Of a stretch of DNA of 38,806 nt, positions 17,022 to 25,577 are shown piece after piece. The stretch covers positions 1 through 38,806 of the forward strand of contig NZ_AYMJ01000010.1 in assembly GCF_000633255.1 (NCBI RefSeq), given 5' to 3'. Below the pieces are notes generated by a model, which was given only the letters and a program-made list of their open reading frames with translations, made no database searches and was not told the origin of the DNA. The first letter of the stretch is position 1. Each line of letters begins with the position of its first letter. Position numbers and translations under genes: made by a program. This DNA comes from Pseudomonas sp. H1h. GTDB taxonomy: Bacteria > Pseudomonadota > Gammaproteobacteria > Pseudomonadales > Pseudomonadaceae.

Positions 17022-17767
17022 TAGCTTGCTCCGTGGCCGCTGAATACTTTGAAGGGGGTTTTCAACAGGATCTTCAGATCAAGCAAAAGGCTTTGCTCGG
17101 CGATGTAACTGAGGTCCAACTCAACGCGCTGGTCGAAGTCGATGTTGCTGCGCCCGGAGATCTGCCACAGGCCGGTCATGCCGGGGTAGATGCTCAGGCG
17201 GGCGAGGTGGTTGTCCTTGTAGCGGTAGGCGTTGAACGAAGTCGGCCGTGGGCCGACCAGGCGCATGTCACCACTGACCACGTTGATCAGATTGGGCAGT
17301 TCGTCGAGGCTGGTGCGCCGCAGGAAACCGCCGATCCCGGTGATGCGTGGGTCCTTGTCGATCTTGAAATCGATGGCGTCGGCTCCGTGCTTGTTGAGGT
17401 GGCGCAGCGATTCCTTCAGCTCTTCGGCGTTGCAGACCATGGTGCGGAACTTGTACATGCCGAATTTGCGGCCGCGATAGCCGGTGCGTTTTTGCACGAA
17501 GATCACCGGCCCCGGGCTGGTGAGCTTGATGGCCAGCGCCAGGCCCAGCAGCAGCGGTGAAAACACCACCAGAATCACCAGCGCCCCGACGCAGGCCATC
17601 ACACGGTTGGTGCGTGACAGCGTCCATGGCCGGCCACCGTCGCGGCCGGTCAACCAGCCACGGCCCTGCATGTGGATGGCGGTATCGAGGCGCATTCGGT
17701 GCTCGGGGTCCATGCGCTTGTCGCGGCGCATCTGATTGATCGGTACACCTTGCTCATGTCCAGTCAT
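17021..17767 (-). CDS. Initiating sugar-phosphate transferase (WbaP/WcaJ C-terminal type)
   Basis: A 248-residue monotopic polyprenyl-phosphate hexose-1-phosphate transferase. It is the short form, with one membrane segment (about 58-82) and the catalytic bacterial sugar transferase domain. Conserved parts are SPGPVIFVQKRTGYRG, KFGMYKFRTM, the KDPRIT segment at 138-143, the catalytic DE pair in SLDELPNL (D155, E156) and GDMRLVGPRP. It loads the first sugar phosphate onto undecaprenyl phosphate in the inner membrane. The start at 17767 has GGAGG upstream. Confidence 0.92.
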   Translation of the reverse strand: MTGHEQGVPINQMRRDKRMDPEHRMRLDTAIHMQGRGWLTGRDGGRPWTLSRTNRVMACVGALVILVVFSPLLLGLALAIKLTSPGPVIFVQKRTGYRGRKFGMYKFRTMVCNAEELKESLRHLNKHGADAIDFKIDKDPRITGIGGFLRRTSLDELPNLINVVSGDMRLVGPRPTSFNAYRYKDNHLARLSIYPGMTGLWQISGRSNIDFDQRVELDLSYIAEQSLLLDLKILLKTPFKVFSGHGAS

Positions 17768-17785
17768 GGGGTCCTCCGCTGATGT

Positions 17786-18823
17786 TCAGCCGCGAGCGGC
17801 GCGTGGGCGATAGACAGTGGGGTAGTAGTCGCGAAACCAGGCGATGAAACGCCCCAGTCCTTCATCCAGCTCGATCCGGGGCTGGAACCCGGTGGCCTGG
17901 GCCAGATCATCGGTCTCGGCACAGGTGTTGAGCACATCGCCCGGTTGCAGGGGCAAGAGCTCGACAATGGCTTTCTGGCCGAGGTGTTTTTCCATCAGCG
18001 CCAGATAGGTTTTCAGCTCCACCGGGTGGTGGCCGCCGATGTTGAACAGGCACCACGGCGCCATGCTGCTGCCCGCGTCGGGGTGTTCGCGGTCCCACTC
18101 CGGGTGGTTATGCGGCGGGTGGTCGGTGAGACGGGCGATGCTTTCGACGATGTCGTCGATGTAAGTGAAATCGCGCTGGTGCTCGCCGTAGTTGAACAGC
18201 TTCAGCGGCGTGCCTTCGGTGATCGCCCGGGCGAACTGGATCGGCGACATGTCCGGCCGGCCCCAAGGGCCGTACACGGTAAAGAAACGCAGGCCGGTGC
18301 TGGGAATCCCGAACAGATGGCTGTAACTGTGGGCCATCAGCTCGTTGGCTTTTTTGGTGGCGGCGTACAGCGACAGCGGGTGATTGACGCCGTCGTGCAC
18401 CGAATACGGGATGTGCTGGTTGGCGCCGTACACCGAACTCGACGAGGCGTAGATCAAATGCTCGACCGGGTGATGCCGGCAGCCTTCTAGGATGTTCAAA
18501 AAGCCGCAAAGGTTGCTGTCCAGATAGGCTTTCGGGTTTTCCAGCGAGTAGCGCACCCCGGCCTGCGCCGCGAGGTGAATCACCACTTGCGGTTGCTCGC
18601 GGACAAACAGTGCTTCAATCGCGGCGGCATCGGCCAGATCAATCCGCGCCAACGGGAAATGCCCGACCTGATCGCGCACCCATTGCACGCGATCATGTTT
18701 GAGCTGCGGGTCGTAGTAGCCGTTGAAGTTGTCCAGGCCGACCACCGCATGCCCGTCGCGCATCAGCCGCAACACACAATGGGCGCCAATGAAGCCGGCT
18801 GCGCCGGTGACCAGGATTTTCAT
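17786..18823 (-). CDS. NAD-dependent sugar epimerase, UDP-glucuronate 4-epimerase-like
   Basis: A 345-residue extended SDR. NAD-binding TGAAGFIG is at 6-13. The catalytic Y-x3-K is Y153-K157 (YAATK), with the serine block ASSSSVYG at 126-133. RYSLENPKAY and FTVYGPWGRPDM are typical of UDP-GlcA C4 epimerases (UDP-GlcA to UDP-GalA). The neighbouring UDP-glucose dehydrogenase would supply the substrate. Its start overlaps the ugd stop as ATGA. Another C4-epimerase specificity cannot be excluded. Confidence 0.85.
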   Translation of the reverse strand: MKILVTGAAGFIGAHCVLRLMRDGHAVVGLDNFNGYYDPQLKHDRVQWVRDQVGHFPLARIDLADAAAIEALFVREQPQVVIHLAAQAGVRYSLENPKAYLDSNLCGFLNILEGCRHHPVEHLIYASSSSVYGANQHIPYSVHDGVNHPLSLYAATKKANELMAHSYSHLFGIPSTGLRFFTVYGPWGRPDMSPIQFARAITEGTPLKLFNYGEHQRDFTYIDDIVESIARLTDHPPHNHPEWDREHPDAGSSMAPWCLFNIGGHHPVELKTYLALMEKHLGQKAIVELLPLQPGDVLNTCAETDDLAQATGFQPRIELDEGLGRFIAWFRDYYPTVYRPRAARG

Positions 18824-20172
18824 GGGCGCAGTCCTTCCGGAGCGATATGGCGCAGGCCGATGCCGCTGTAATGCAAGCCGGCGGCGGCCACGTGTTCCGG
18901 GTTGTAGAGGTTGCGACCGTCGACAATCACCTTCGAGCGCAGCTTGCTCGCCAGCAGCTCGAAATCGACCACGCGAAAGTTCTTCCACTCGGTGCAGATC
19001 ACCAGCGCATCGGCATCTTCCAGGGTGTCATCGCGAGTGGCGCACAGGTGCAGATCGTCGCGATAGCCGTACAGTCGCCGGCACTCGGACATGGCTTCCG
19101 GATCGTAGGCCTGCACGCTGGCGCCTTCGGCCCACAATGCGTCCATCAGGTAGCGGCTGGGGGCTTCGCGCATGTCATCGGTATTGGGTTTGAATGCCAG
19201 GCCCCAGATCGCGATCGACTTGCCGGCCAGGCCTTGCGGAAACTGTGCCTGGAGTTTGCTGAACAGGATGTGCCGCTGGCTGTCATTGACGTCGGTGACG
19301 CTGCGCAGCAGTTTCAGTGGCATGCCGTTGTGTTCGGCGGTGTGCAGCAGGGCGCGCAGATCCTTGGGGAAGCACGAACCGCCAAAGCCGCAACCGGGAT
19401 AGATGAAGTGGTAGCCGATGCGTGGGTCGGAGCCGATGCCTTTGCGCACGGCTTCGATGTCGGCGCCCAGCAGTTCGGTGAGGTTGGCCAGTTCGTTCAT
19501 GAAGCTGATACGCGTGGCGAGCATCGCGTTGGCGGCGTACTTGGTCAGCTCGGCGCTGCGGTTGTCCATGAACATCAGTTTTTCGTGGTTGCGGCAGAAC
19601 GGCGCGTACAGCTCGCTCATCTGTTCGCGGGCCGCGTCGTCACGGGTGCCGACGATGATCCGGTCCGGGCGCATGCAGTCGGCGAGGGCGCTGCCTTCCT
19701 TGAGAAACTCGGGGTTGGACACCACCCGTACCTTGAGGCTGCTGCGACCACGGCGCTGCAACTCTTCGTTGGCCTTGGCGGCCACCTGGTCCGCCGTGCC
19801 GACCGGCACCGTGGACTTGATGATCAGGGTGCGATCGGCCTCCATGTGCGAGGCGATCTGCCGGGCGACGTTGAGCACGTGGGTCAGGTCGGCAGAGCCG
19901 TCCTCATCGGCCGGTGTGCCCACGGCGATAAAAATCAGCTCGGCATGCGCCACCGCGTCACTGGCCTGGGTACTGAACAGCAAGCGGCCGGCCTTGATGT
20001 TTTCCTCCAACGCTGCGGATAAACCCGGCTCGCTAATAGGCGGAACAGCCTGTTGCAGTTGTTTAATCTTGTTCGGGTCAATGTCCACACATAAAACCCG
20101 ATGTCCGACATCGGCAAGTGCGGCTGCTTGTATAAGGCCAACATAGCCCGTACCAAATACGCTCACGTCCAT
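18820..20172 (-). CDS. ugd: UDP-glucose 6-dehydrogenase
   Basis: A 450-residue enzyme that oxidises UDP-glucose to UDP-glucuronate with two NAD+. The N-terminal Rossmann motif is GTGYVGL (7-13). The catalytic cysteine is C267 in GGSCFPKD, and the conserved lysine of the active site is in LTKYAANAMLA. The second Rossmann domain starts at KSIAIWGLAFKPNTDDMREAPS. It is the first gene of the 17-gene operon and supplies uronic acid precursors with the following epimerase. The start at 20172 is 5' to a long AT-rich leader with the operon's likely promoter. Confidence 0.95.
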   Translation of the reverse strand: MDVSVFGTGYVGLIQAAALADVGHRVLCVDIDPNKIKQLQQAVPPISEPGLSAALEENIKAGRLLFSTQASDAVAHAELIFIAVGTPADEDGSADLTHVLNVARQIASHMEADRTLIIKSTVPVGTADQVAAKANEELQRRGRSSLKVRVVSNPEFLKEGSALADCMRPDRIIVGTRDDAAREQMSELYAPFCRNHEKLMFMDNRSAELTKYAANAMLATRISFMNELANLTELLGADIEAVRKGIGSDPRIGYHFIYPGCGFGGSCFPKDLRALLHTAEHNGMPLKLLRSVTDVNDSQRHILFSKLQAQFPQGLAGKSIAIWGLAFKPNTDDMREAPSRYLMDALWAEGASVQAYDPEAMSECRRLYGYRDDLHLCATRDDTLEDADALVICTEWKNFRVVDFELLASKLRSKVIVDGRNLYNPEHVAAAGLHYSGIGLRHIAPEGLRP

Positions 20173-20562
20173 ATTGGCGTGCCTCGTAAGACGGTGGAGG
20201 AAGATCGAAAGTGAACTGTCAAAAGGGGTATAGCGCAGGAAGGGAAAAGCGTGTCAGCAAAATGACATGTTGCATGTGTATAACACCGGGCTTTTTTCAG
20301 GCTATTGGCCATCAAGTGCTTGCTATTGCTGGATTTGTCCCGTTCTTGACGCTTTTTTCACAATTCAAAGAAAGCGATAAACGGTCGAAAGCCCTGAAAT
20401 TAAAGACTTGTAGCCGCTGGAGTGTGTCAGGATTGAGTCAACATTTTTTTGACGCTTCATGAAAAAGTCAGGCTTTTCTTGCGCTTTGATGGCCGAATGC
20501 TAGTGTCAGATTTTGACCGACAAACTATTGACCCAATGCCGTTTCGAACCACCGGAATTGCC
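20173..20562. promoter_or_regulatory. Divergent control region of the exopolysaccharide operon and the EptA-like gene
   Basis: About 390 bases without a convincing gene, much richer in AT than the flanks. Dyads: ACATG-TTG-CATGT at 20265-20277 and GTCAA-N7-TTGAC at 20437-20453. A minus-strand sigma-70-like candidate for ugd has CTGACA near 20255 and TATACC near 20230, but the spacing is long at 18-19 bases. A plus-strand candidate for the gene at 20563 has TTGCGC at 20479-20484 and TAGTGT at 20501-20506. All are by-eye matches. The GTCAA/TTGAC dyad recalls FleQ-type boxes but its spacing differs from the usual one. Confidence 0.4.
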
Positions 20563-22260
20563 ATGTTTCGATATTTGAAAGAACTGCTTTTAATTATTTA
20601 TCTGCTGCTTTATTCCGAATATTACATTGATCGGTTAACGGCTATCGGTGTCGGTTTTGCTGTACTTCTTTTTGGTGCGATGTTTTTGGCGCTCACTTTA
20701 GCGTTATATCTAACGGCTTATATTCGTCAGGCACTGATTCGTCATTTATTCGCAATAACGCTGTTCGTTTCGGCGGTATTCTTTGATGTCTATACCCGGG
20801 TTACCGCTGATTATCTGAGCTACAGCAGTTTTGTCTCGCTGGTGTACTCCGGCGGCTTCATCCAGGAAGCCGCCTACCAGTATCGCGACGCGATCATGCA
20901 TGGCGCGCTCAGTGGTTTGCTGCTGCTGTTTGGCGTCGGGCTCAAGCCGCGGCATGCGTTGGCGGTGCCCAATGCATGGCGAGTGGCGGCGCCTGTGTGC
21001 GGGGTCTTGCTGCTGAGCACGGTGTTGTTCCTGCGGGCGGGCGAGGGCGCGCGCGGCTTGCCGATCATGTACACGCCGCTGGCCTATCTGAACCTGTTTG
21101 CCTATGAAGCGCTGCACAACACCGTCGGCCCGCGTGAGCCGGTGACGCTGGCGCGCAGCACTGCGGCGGTCAATCACGACATCGTGCTGATCATCGACGA
21201 AAGCATCTCCGGCAATTACCTGGACATCAACGCGCCGTTCGGGGTGCACAGCAACCTCAAGCAGGCGCATCCAGGTGTCGGCATCTTCAATTACGGTTAC
21301 GCCGCGTCCATCGCCAACTGCAGCGCCGACACCAACGTCACCCTGCGCTACGGCGGCACCCGCGCCGATTACATGCGGATCAACAGCACGCTGCCGTCGA
21401 TCTGGCAGTACGCGAAAAAGGCCGGGTTGCGCACCGTCTATATTGACGCCCAGCGCACCGGCGGCAATCTGCAGAACCTGATGACCGACACCGAGAAAAA
21501 GGACATCGACGAGTTCGTCCAGTTTGACCAGACCAGCGTGCGTGATCGCGACATGGCCGCCGCTGCGAAGCTGATCGAGCTGCTCAACGACGACCAGCCG
21601 GAGCTGGTGGTGATCAACAAGGTCGGCGCGCATTTTCCGGTGCACGACAAATACCCCGACGCATTCATGGCCTATCGGCCGACGCTGCCTCGCGGGCAGT
21701 TCACCGAAGTGGCCGACACCGGCAAGCGCGACGGTTTCAACGGCCAGCCGGACGATTGGGTGTTGTACCGCAACGCCTACAAAAACACGGTGCTGTGGAA
21801 TGTCGGCGAGTTTTTTGCCCGGGTGTTTGCCCAGGCCAATCTGAACAATGCGCTGCTGATCTACACCTCGGATCATGGCCAGGATCTGCACGAGCGCGGC
21901 AACCCCGGGCTCAATACTCACTGCGGTGGTGATCCGGTGGAGGAAGAGGGGCTGGTGCCGCTGGTGGTGATTCAGGGCGATCAGTTGCACGGCCCGGACT
22001 GGGCGCAATCGTTACCGGTGAACAAGGACCGTTCCAGCCACTACAACATTTTCCCGACCTTGCTGCAGTTGATGGGCTACGACCTGGCGGGGATCGAAGC
22101 GCTGTATGGCAAGCCGTTGACCCAGCCGACGGCGGACGACTTCACCTTCAATTACCGCTTCAATGCGCGGTTGGGGGCCAAGCCTGAGTGGAAGCACATT
22201 GATCTGAAGACCATTGTCACGCCGGGGGAGGCGGCGACCAGTGTGGCGGCCGGGGAGTGA
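20563..22260 (+). CDS. Membrane-anchored sulfatase/phosphoethanolamine-transferase-like protein
   Basis: A 565-residue protein. Four or five hydrophobic segments lie within 1-160, followed by a periplasmic alkaline-phosphatase-fold domain (about 195-530). Metal and nucleophile positions of EptA/MCR-type enzymes can be matched: E213 in IIDESISG, a Thr in NCSADTN (T257) as probable nucleophile, D437-H438 in YTSDHGQDL and H453 in NTHCGGD. It may transfer a phosphoethanolamine or similar group to an envelope glycan. The start at 20563 has CCGGAA seven bases upstream; an in-frame ATG at 20536 lacks a ribosome site. The first 90 codons are AT-rich and the rest is typical GC-rich. Confidence 0.75.
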   Translation: MFRYLKELLLIIYLLLYSEYYIDRLTAIGVGFAVLLFGAMFLALTLALYLTAYIRQALIRHLFAITLFVSAVFFDVYTRVTADYLSYSSFVSLVYSGGFIQEAAYQYRDAIMHGALSGLLLLFGVGLKPRHALAVPNAWRVAAPVCGVLLLSTVLFLRAGEGARGLPIMYTPLAYLNLFAYEALHNTVGPREPVTLARSTAAVNHDIVLIIDESISGNYLDINAPFGVHSNLKQAHPGVGIFNYGYAASIANCSADTNVTLRYGGTRADYMRINSTLPSIWQYAKKAGLRTVYIDAQRTGGNLQNLMTDTEKKDIDEFVQFDQTSVRDRDMAAAAKLIELLNDDQPELVVINKVGAHFPVHDKYPDAFMAYRPTLPRGQFTEVADTGKRDGFNGQPDDWVLYRNAYKNTVLWNVGEFFARVFAQANLNNALLIYTSDHGQDLHERGNPGLNTHCGGDPVEEEGLVPLVVIQGDQLHGPDWAQSLPVNKDRSSHYNIFPTLLQLMGYDLAGIEALYGKPLTQPTADDFTFNYRFNARLGAKPEWKHIDLKTIVTPGEAATSVAAGE

Positions 22261-22284
22261 GATTTGTGTTGGGCCAACTGGTCT

Positions 22285-22380
22285 CTTCGCGAGCAAGCCC
22301 GCTCCCACAGTGTTCTATGGTGAACCCAGTCTTTGTGAACAACCGCAATCCCTGTGGGAGCTTGCCTGCAAGCGGTGATG
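22285..22380. repeat. Two REP elements of different subtype in opposite orientation
   Basis: 22285-22310 is the common REP type (CTTCGCGAGCAAGCC…CCCACAG). 22350-22380 shares the CCTGTGGGAGC head but continues CTTGCCTGCAAGCGGTGATG, with its own GCTTGC-CT-GCAAGC hairpin, so it belongs to another REP family. Together they separate the EptA-like gene from the ABC operon. Confidence 0.8.
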
Positions 22381-22455
22381 CCCGATCAAACGCCACTGAT
22401 CTGATCAGGCCGCTATCCGCTATCCTTGGCCCACACTGACCCAGCGGATGGCGGC

Positions 22456-23109
22456 ATGCTTCAGGTTCAAGGCGTTTTCAAAAGTTACCTCACTCCCCAA
22501 GGCCCGTTACCGGTGCTGCAAGGCATCGACCTGACGCTCGAACCCGGCAGCAGCCTGGCGCTGATGGGCGAATCCGGCAGTGGCAAAAGCACTTTGCTGC
22601 ACCTGATCGCCGGCCTCGACAAGGTCGACCGCGGCAGCATCCGTAGCGGCGAGCATCGGCTGGAGAGCATGAATGAAGCGCAACTGGCCGACTGGCGCCG
22701 GACCGAAATCGGTCTGGTGTTCCAGCAGTTCAACCTGATCGGCAGCCTGCGGGTCGAGGACAATCTGGCGTTTCAGGCGCGCCTGGCCGGGCGCCATGAG
22801 CCGCGTTGGCTGGCGCATCTGGTGCAGCGTCTGGGGCTGGGCGAATTGCTCAAGCGTTATCCCGAGCAGTTGTCGGGTGGTCAGCAGCAGCGGGTCGCGC
22901 TGGCCCGGGCCTTGGCGTCACGGCCGAAATTGCTGTTGGCCGACGAGCCGACCGGCAGCCTCGACGAAGCCACCAGCGATGAAGTGCTGCGCCTGTTGCT
23001 GGAACTGCTCGACGACACCCCGACCACACTGCTGATGGTCACGCACAGCCCGCGCGTTGCGGCGCGGCTGGCGCAGCGGGTGGTGTTGTCCAACGGCCGG
23101 CTGACGTGA
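22456..23109 (+). CDS. ABC transporter ATPase, LolD/MacB type
   Basis: A 217-residue ATPase. Walker A is GESGSGKST (38-46), the Q-loop is in VFQQFNLIGSL, the signature is LSGGQQQRVALARAL (139-153), Walker B is LLLADEPTGSLD (159-170) and the switch His is in MVTHSP. This size and motif set are typical of MacB/LolD/FtsE-like ATPases that drive FtsX-fold permeases without pumping a solute through the membrane. ATG 22456 is chosen because the family starts with (L)x(V/A)xxVxKSY; sequence further upstream is intergenic. The next gene begins inside its stop (GTGA). Confidence 0.92.
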   Translation: MLQVQGVFKSYLTPQGPLPVLQGIDLTLEPGSSLALMGESGSGKSTLLHLIAGLDKVDRGSIRSGEHRLESMNEAQLADWRRTEIGLVFQQFNLIGSLRVEDNLAFQARLAGRHEPRWLAHLVQRLGLGELLKRYPEQLSGGQQQRVALARALASRPKLLLADEPTGSLDEATSDEVLRLLLELLDDTPTTLLMVTHSPRVAARLAQRVVLSNGRLT

Positions 23110-25577
23110 ACGTTTTCTGGCAAACCCTGCGCGCGCTGCTCAGCCATTGGCGGCGGCATCCGGTGCAGTTCTTCAGTGTGTTGACCGGGCTGTGGCTGGC
23201 CACCAGTCTGCTGACCGGCGTCGAGGCGCTGAACAGTCAGGCCCGCGACAGTTACGCCCGGGCCAGCCAGATGATCGGAGGCGAACCGCAGGCCAGCCTC
23301 GGCACAGCCAATGGCGCGACGTTTGCGCAGCAGTGGTTCATCGATCTGCGCCGCGCAGGCTGGCCGGTCTCGCCGCTGCTGCAGGGGCGACTGGTCTTGA
23401 AGGATCACGACAACCAGCGCCTGCAACTGATGGGGATCGAACCGGTGTCGCTGCCGACCGATTCCGCGGTGGCCGGGCAGGCGATGCCGATCGAACGCAT
23501 CGTCGAGTTCTTCTCGCCACCGGGCAGTACGTGGATTTCACCCGAGACATTGCAAGCGCTGGACCTCGCCGAAGGCGCCACGCCGCAGGCCGTCAACGGC
23601 CAGACGCTGCCGCCGCTGCATGCGCAAAAGGACATGGCACCGGGTGTGTTGCTGGTGGACATCGGCGTTGCGCAAACCCTGCTCGAACAACCCGGGCAAC
23701 TGTCGCGGCTGTTACTGCCCAAGGATTTTCATGCCGAACTGCCGGCCGCGCTCAAAGGGCAGTTGCAACTGAAAAGCAGTGCCGAGGAAAACAATCTGGC
23801 GCGCCTGACCGAGAGCTTTCATCTGAATCTCGATGCGTTGGGATTTCTCTCGTTCGTGGTCGGGTTGTTCATCGTTCACGCGGCCATTGGCCTGGCGCTG
23901 GAGCAGCGTCGAGGGTTATTGCGCACCTTGCGCGCCTGCGGGGTCAGTGCGCGGTTGCTGATCGCCAGTCTGATCGTCGAACTGGGTGTGCTGGCCCTGG
24001 TGGGCGGAGTGTTCGGGGTGATCAGCGGTTACTGGCTGGCGAGTGTGTTGCTGCCGGATGTCGCCGCCAGCCTGCGTGGTTTGTACGGCGCGGAAGTGGC
24101 GGGGCAGTTGCGCCTGAGTCCGTGGTGGTGGTTCAGCGGTGTCGGCTTGAGCCTGTTCGGCGCGCTGCTGGCCGGCGCCAACAGTCTGTTGCGCGCAGCA
24201 CGCTTGCCGTTGTTGGCAGTGGCAGATCCGCAGGCCTGGCATCAGCAGCACGCACGCTGGTTGCGGCGCCAGGGTTGGCTGGCGGCGCTATTGGGGGGGG
24301 CGGCGCTGATGGCATTGGTGTGGGGCGGCAGCCTCGGCAGCGGTTTTGTGTTGATGGCCGGGCTGTTGCTCGGTGCTGCGCTGGTGTTGCCGGTGCTGCT
24401 CAGTGCGGTGCTCAATCAACTGCTCGGGCGCAGTCGCTCGGTGCTCGGTCAGTGGTTTCTCGCCGACTGTCGCCAGCAATTGCCGGCGCTGAGCCTGGCG
24501 CTGATGGCGTTGCTGCTGGCGCTGGCCGCCAACATCGGCGCCGGTAGCATGACCGCCGGTTTTCGCCAGACCTTCAACGATTGGCTCGAACAACGCCTGA
24601 GCGCCGAGCTTTACATCAACCCGGTGAATCCGGCGCAGTCCCGCGAGCTGTATAGCTGGCTCAAGCAACAGCCGAATGTCAGCGCCGTGCTGCCCAACTG
24701 GCAGGTGGCGGTGACCGTGCAAGGCTGGCCGGCGGATGTGTTCGGGGTGATCGATCATGCGCATTATCGACAGCACTGGCCGTTGCTTGACGCGATTGCC
24801 GGGGATCCGTGGGCGCATCTGGCGACCGACGATGCGGTCATGCTCAGCGAACAACTGGCGCGACGCCTCAAAGTGCGCGCGGGTGATCATCTGGCGTTGC
24901 CGACCCCGGGGGGGGCGTGGTCACCGCGCATCGTCGGGATCTACGCCGACTACGGCAATCCCAAGGGGCACGTGCTGGTCAACAGCAACCATCTGCTGCG
25001 TCTGTGGCCGTCACTGACGCCGAACCGTTTCAACTTGCGCATCGCGCCGCCAGACATTCCGCCGTTTTTGACTGCGCTGCAAACGCGCTTCCAGATCGAT
25101 GACAGCCGCATCGTCGATCAGGCGCGGCTCAAGGGTTGGTCGATGCAAGTGTTCGAGCGCACTTTCGCGGCCACGGCAGCGCTCAACAGCCTGACGCTGG
25201 CGGTCGCCGGTGTGGCGCTGTTCATCAGTCTGCTGACCCAGAGCCAGAGCCGCCTCGGACAATTGGCGCCGCTGTGGGCGTTAGGCGTGACGCGCCGCCA
25301 GTTGATGCTGCTCAACCTCGGCCAGACCTGGTTGCTGGCGGTGCTGACGCTGGTGCTGGCGCTGCCGCTGGGGATCGCGCTGGCGTGGTGTCTGGATGCG
25401 GTAATCAATGTGCAGGCGTTTGGTTGGCGTTTACCGCTGCGGATTTTTCCGCTGCAACTTCTGCAACTGATGGGGTTGGCACTGTTGGCGACGCTGCTCG
25501 CCTCAGCCTGGCCGTTGTATTCGTTGTACCGCACGCAACCGGCGGATCTGCTGAGGACGTTTGCCCATGAGGATTAA
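23106..25577 (+). CDS. FtsX-like ABC transporter permease
   Basis: An 823-residue inner-membrane protein. TM1 lies near 20-38, then a large periplasmic domain (about 40-240), a membrane block (about 246-480) with several helices, a second periplasmic domain (about 500-690), and a final FtsX block (about 695-815). This double arrangement matches the two-halved FtsX permeases of the LolCE/YbbP type. The GTG start overlaps the ATPase stop as GTGA. With the ATPase and the following lipoprotein it forms a three-gene unit of the type known from the att (AttEFGH) systems; the substrate is unknown but probably a lipid or lipoprotein. Confidence 0.9.
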   Translation: MNVFWQTLRALLSHWRRHPVQFFSVLTGLWLATSLLTGVEALNSQARDSYARASQMIGGEPQASLGTANGATFAQQWFIDLRRAGWPVSPLLQGRLVLKDHDNQRLQLMGIEPVSLPTDSAVAGQAMPIERIVEFFSPPGSTWISPETLQALDLAEGATPQAVNGQTLPPLHAQKDMAPGVLLVDIGVAQTLLEQPGQLSRLLLPKDFHAELPAALKGQLQLKSSAEENNLARLTESFHLNLDALGFLSFVVGLFIVHAAIGLALEQRRGLLRTLRACGVSARLLIASLIVELGVLALVGGVFGVISGYWLASVLLPDVAASLRGLYGAEVAGQLRLSPWWWFSGVGLSLFGALLAGANSLLRAARLPLLAVADPQAWHQQHARWLRRQGWLAALLGGAALMALVWGGSLGSGFVLMAGLLLGAALVLPVLLSAVLNQLLGRSRSVLGQWFLADCRQQLPALSLALMALLLALAANIGAGSMTAGFRQTFNDWLEQRLSAELYINPVNPAQSRELYSWLKQQPNVSAVLPNWQVAVTVQGWPADVFGVIDHAHYRQHWPLLDAIAGDPWAHLATDDAVMLSEQLARRLKVRAGDHLALPTPGGAWSPRIVGIYADYGNPKGHVLVNSNHLLRLWPSLTPNRFNLRIAPPDIPPFLTALQTRFQIDDSRIVDQARLKGWSMQVFERTFAATAALNSLTLAVAGVALFISLLTQSQSRLGQLAPLWALGVTRRQLMLLNLGQTWLLAVLTLVLALPLGIALAWCLDAVINVQAFGWRLPLRIFPLQLLQLMGLALLATLLASAWPLYSLYRTQPADLLRTFAHED

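Noticed and set aside
20437..20453. FleQ box
   Set aside because: The half-sites resemble it but the 7-base gap does not fit the usual GTCAAT-NN-ATTGAC arrangement; kept only as an unexplained dyad.
20211..20462. 83-codon frame in the control region
   Set aside because: AT-rich, no ribosome site, no recognisable content; overlaps the promoter region.
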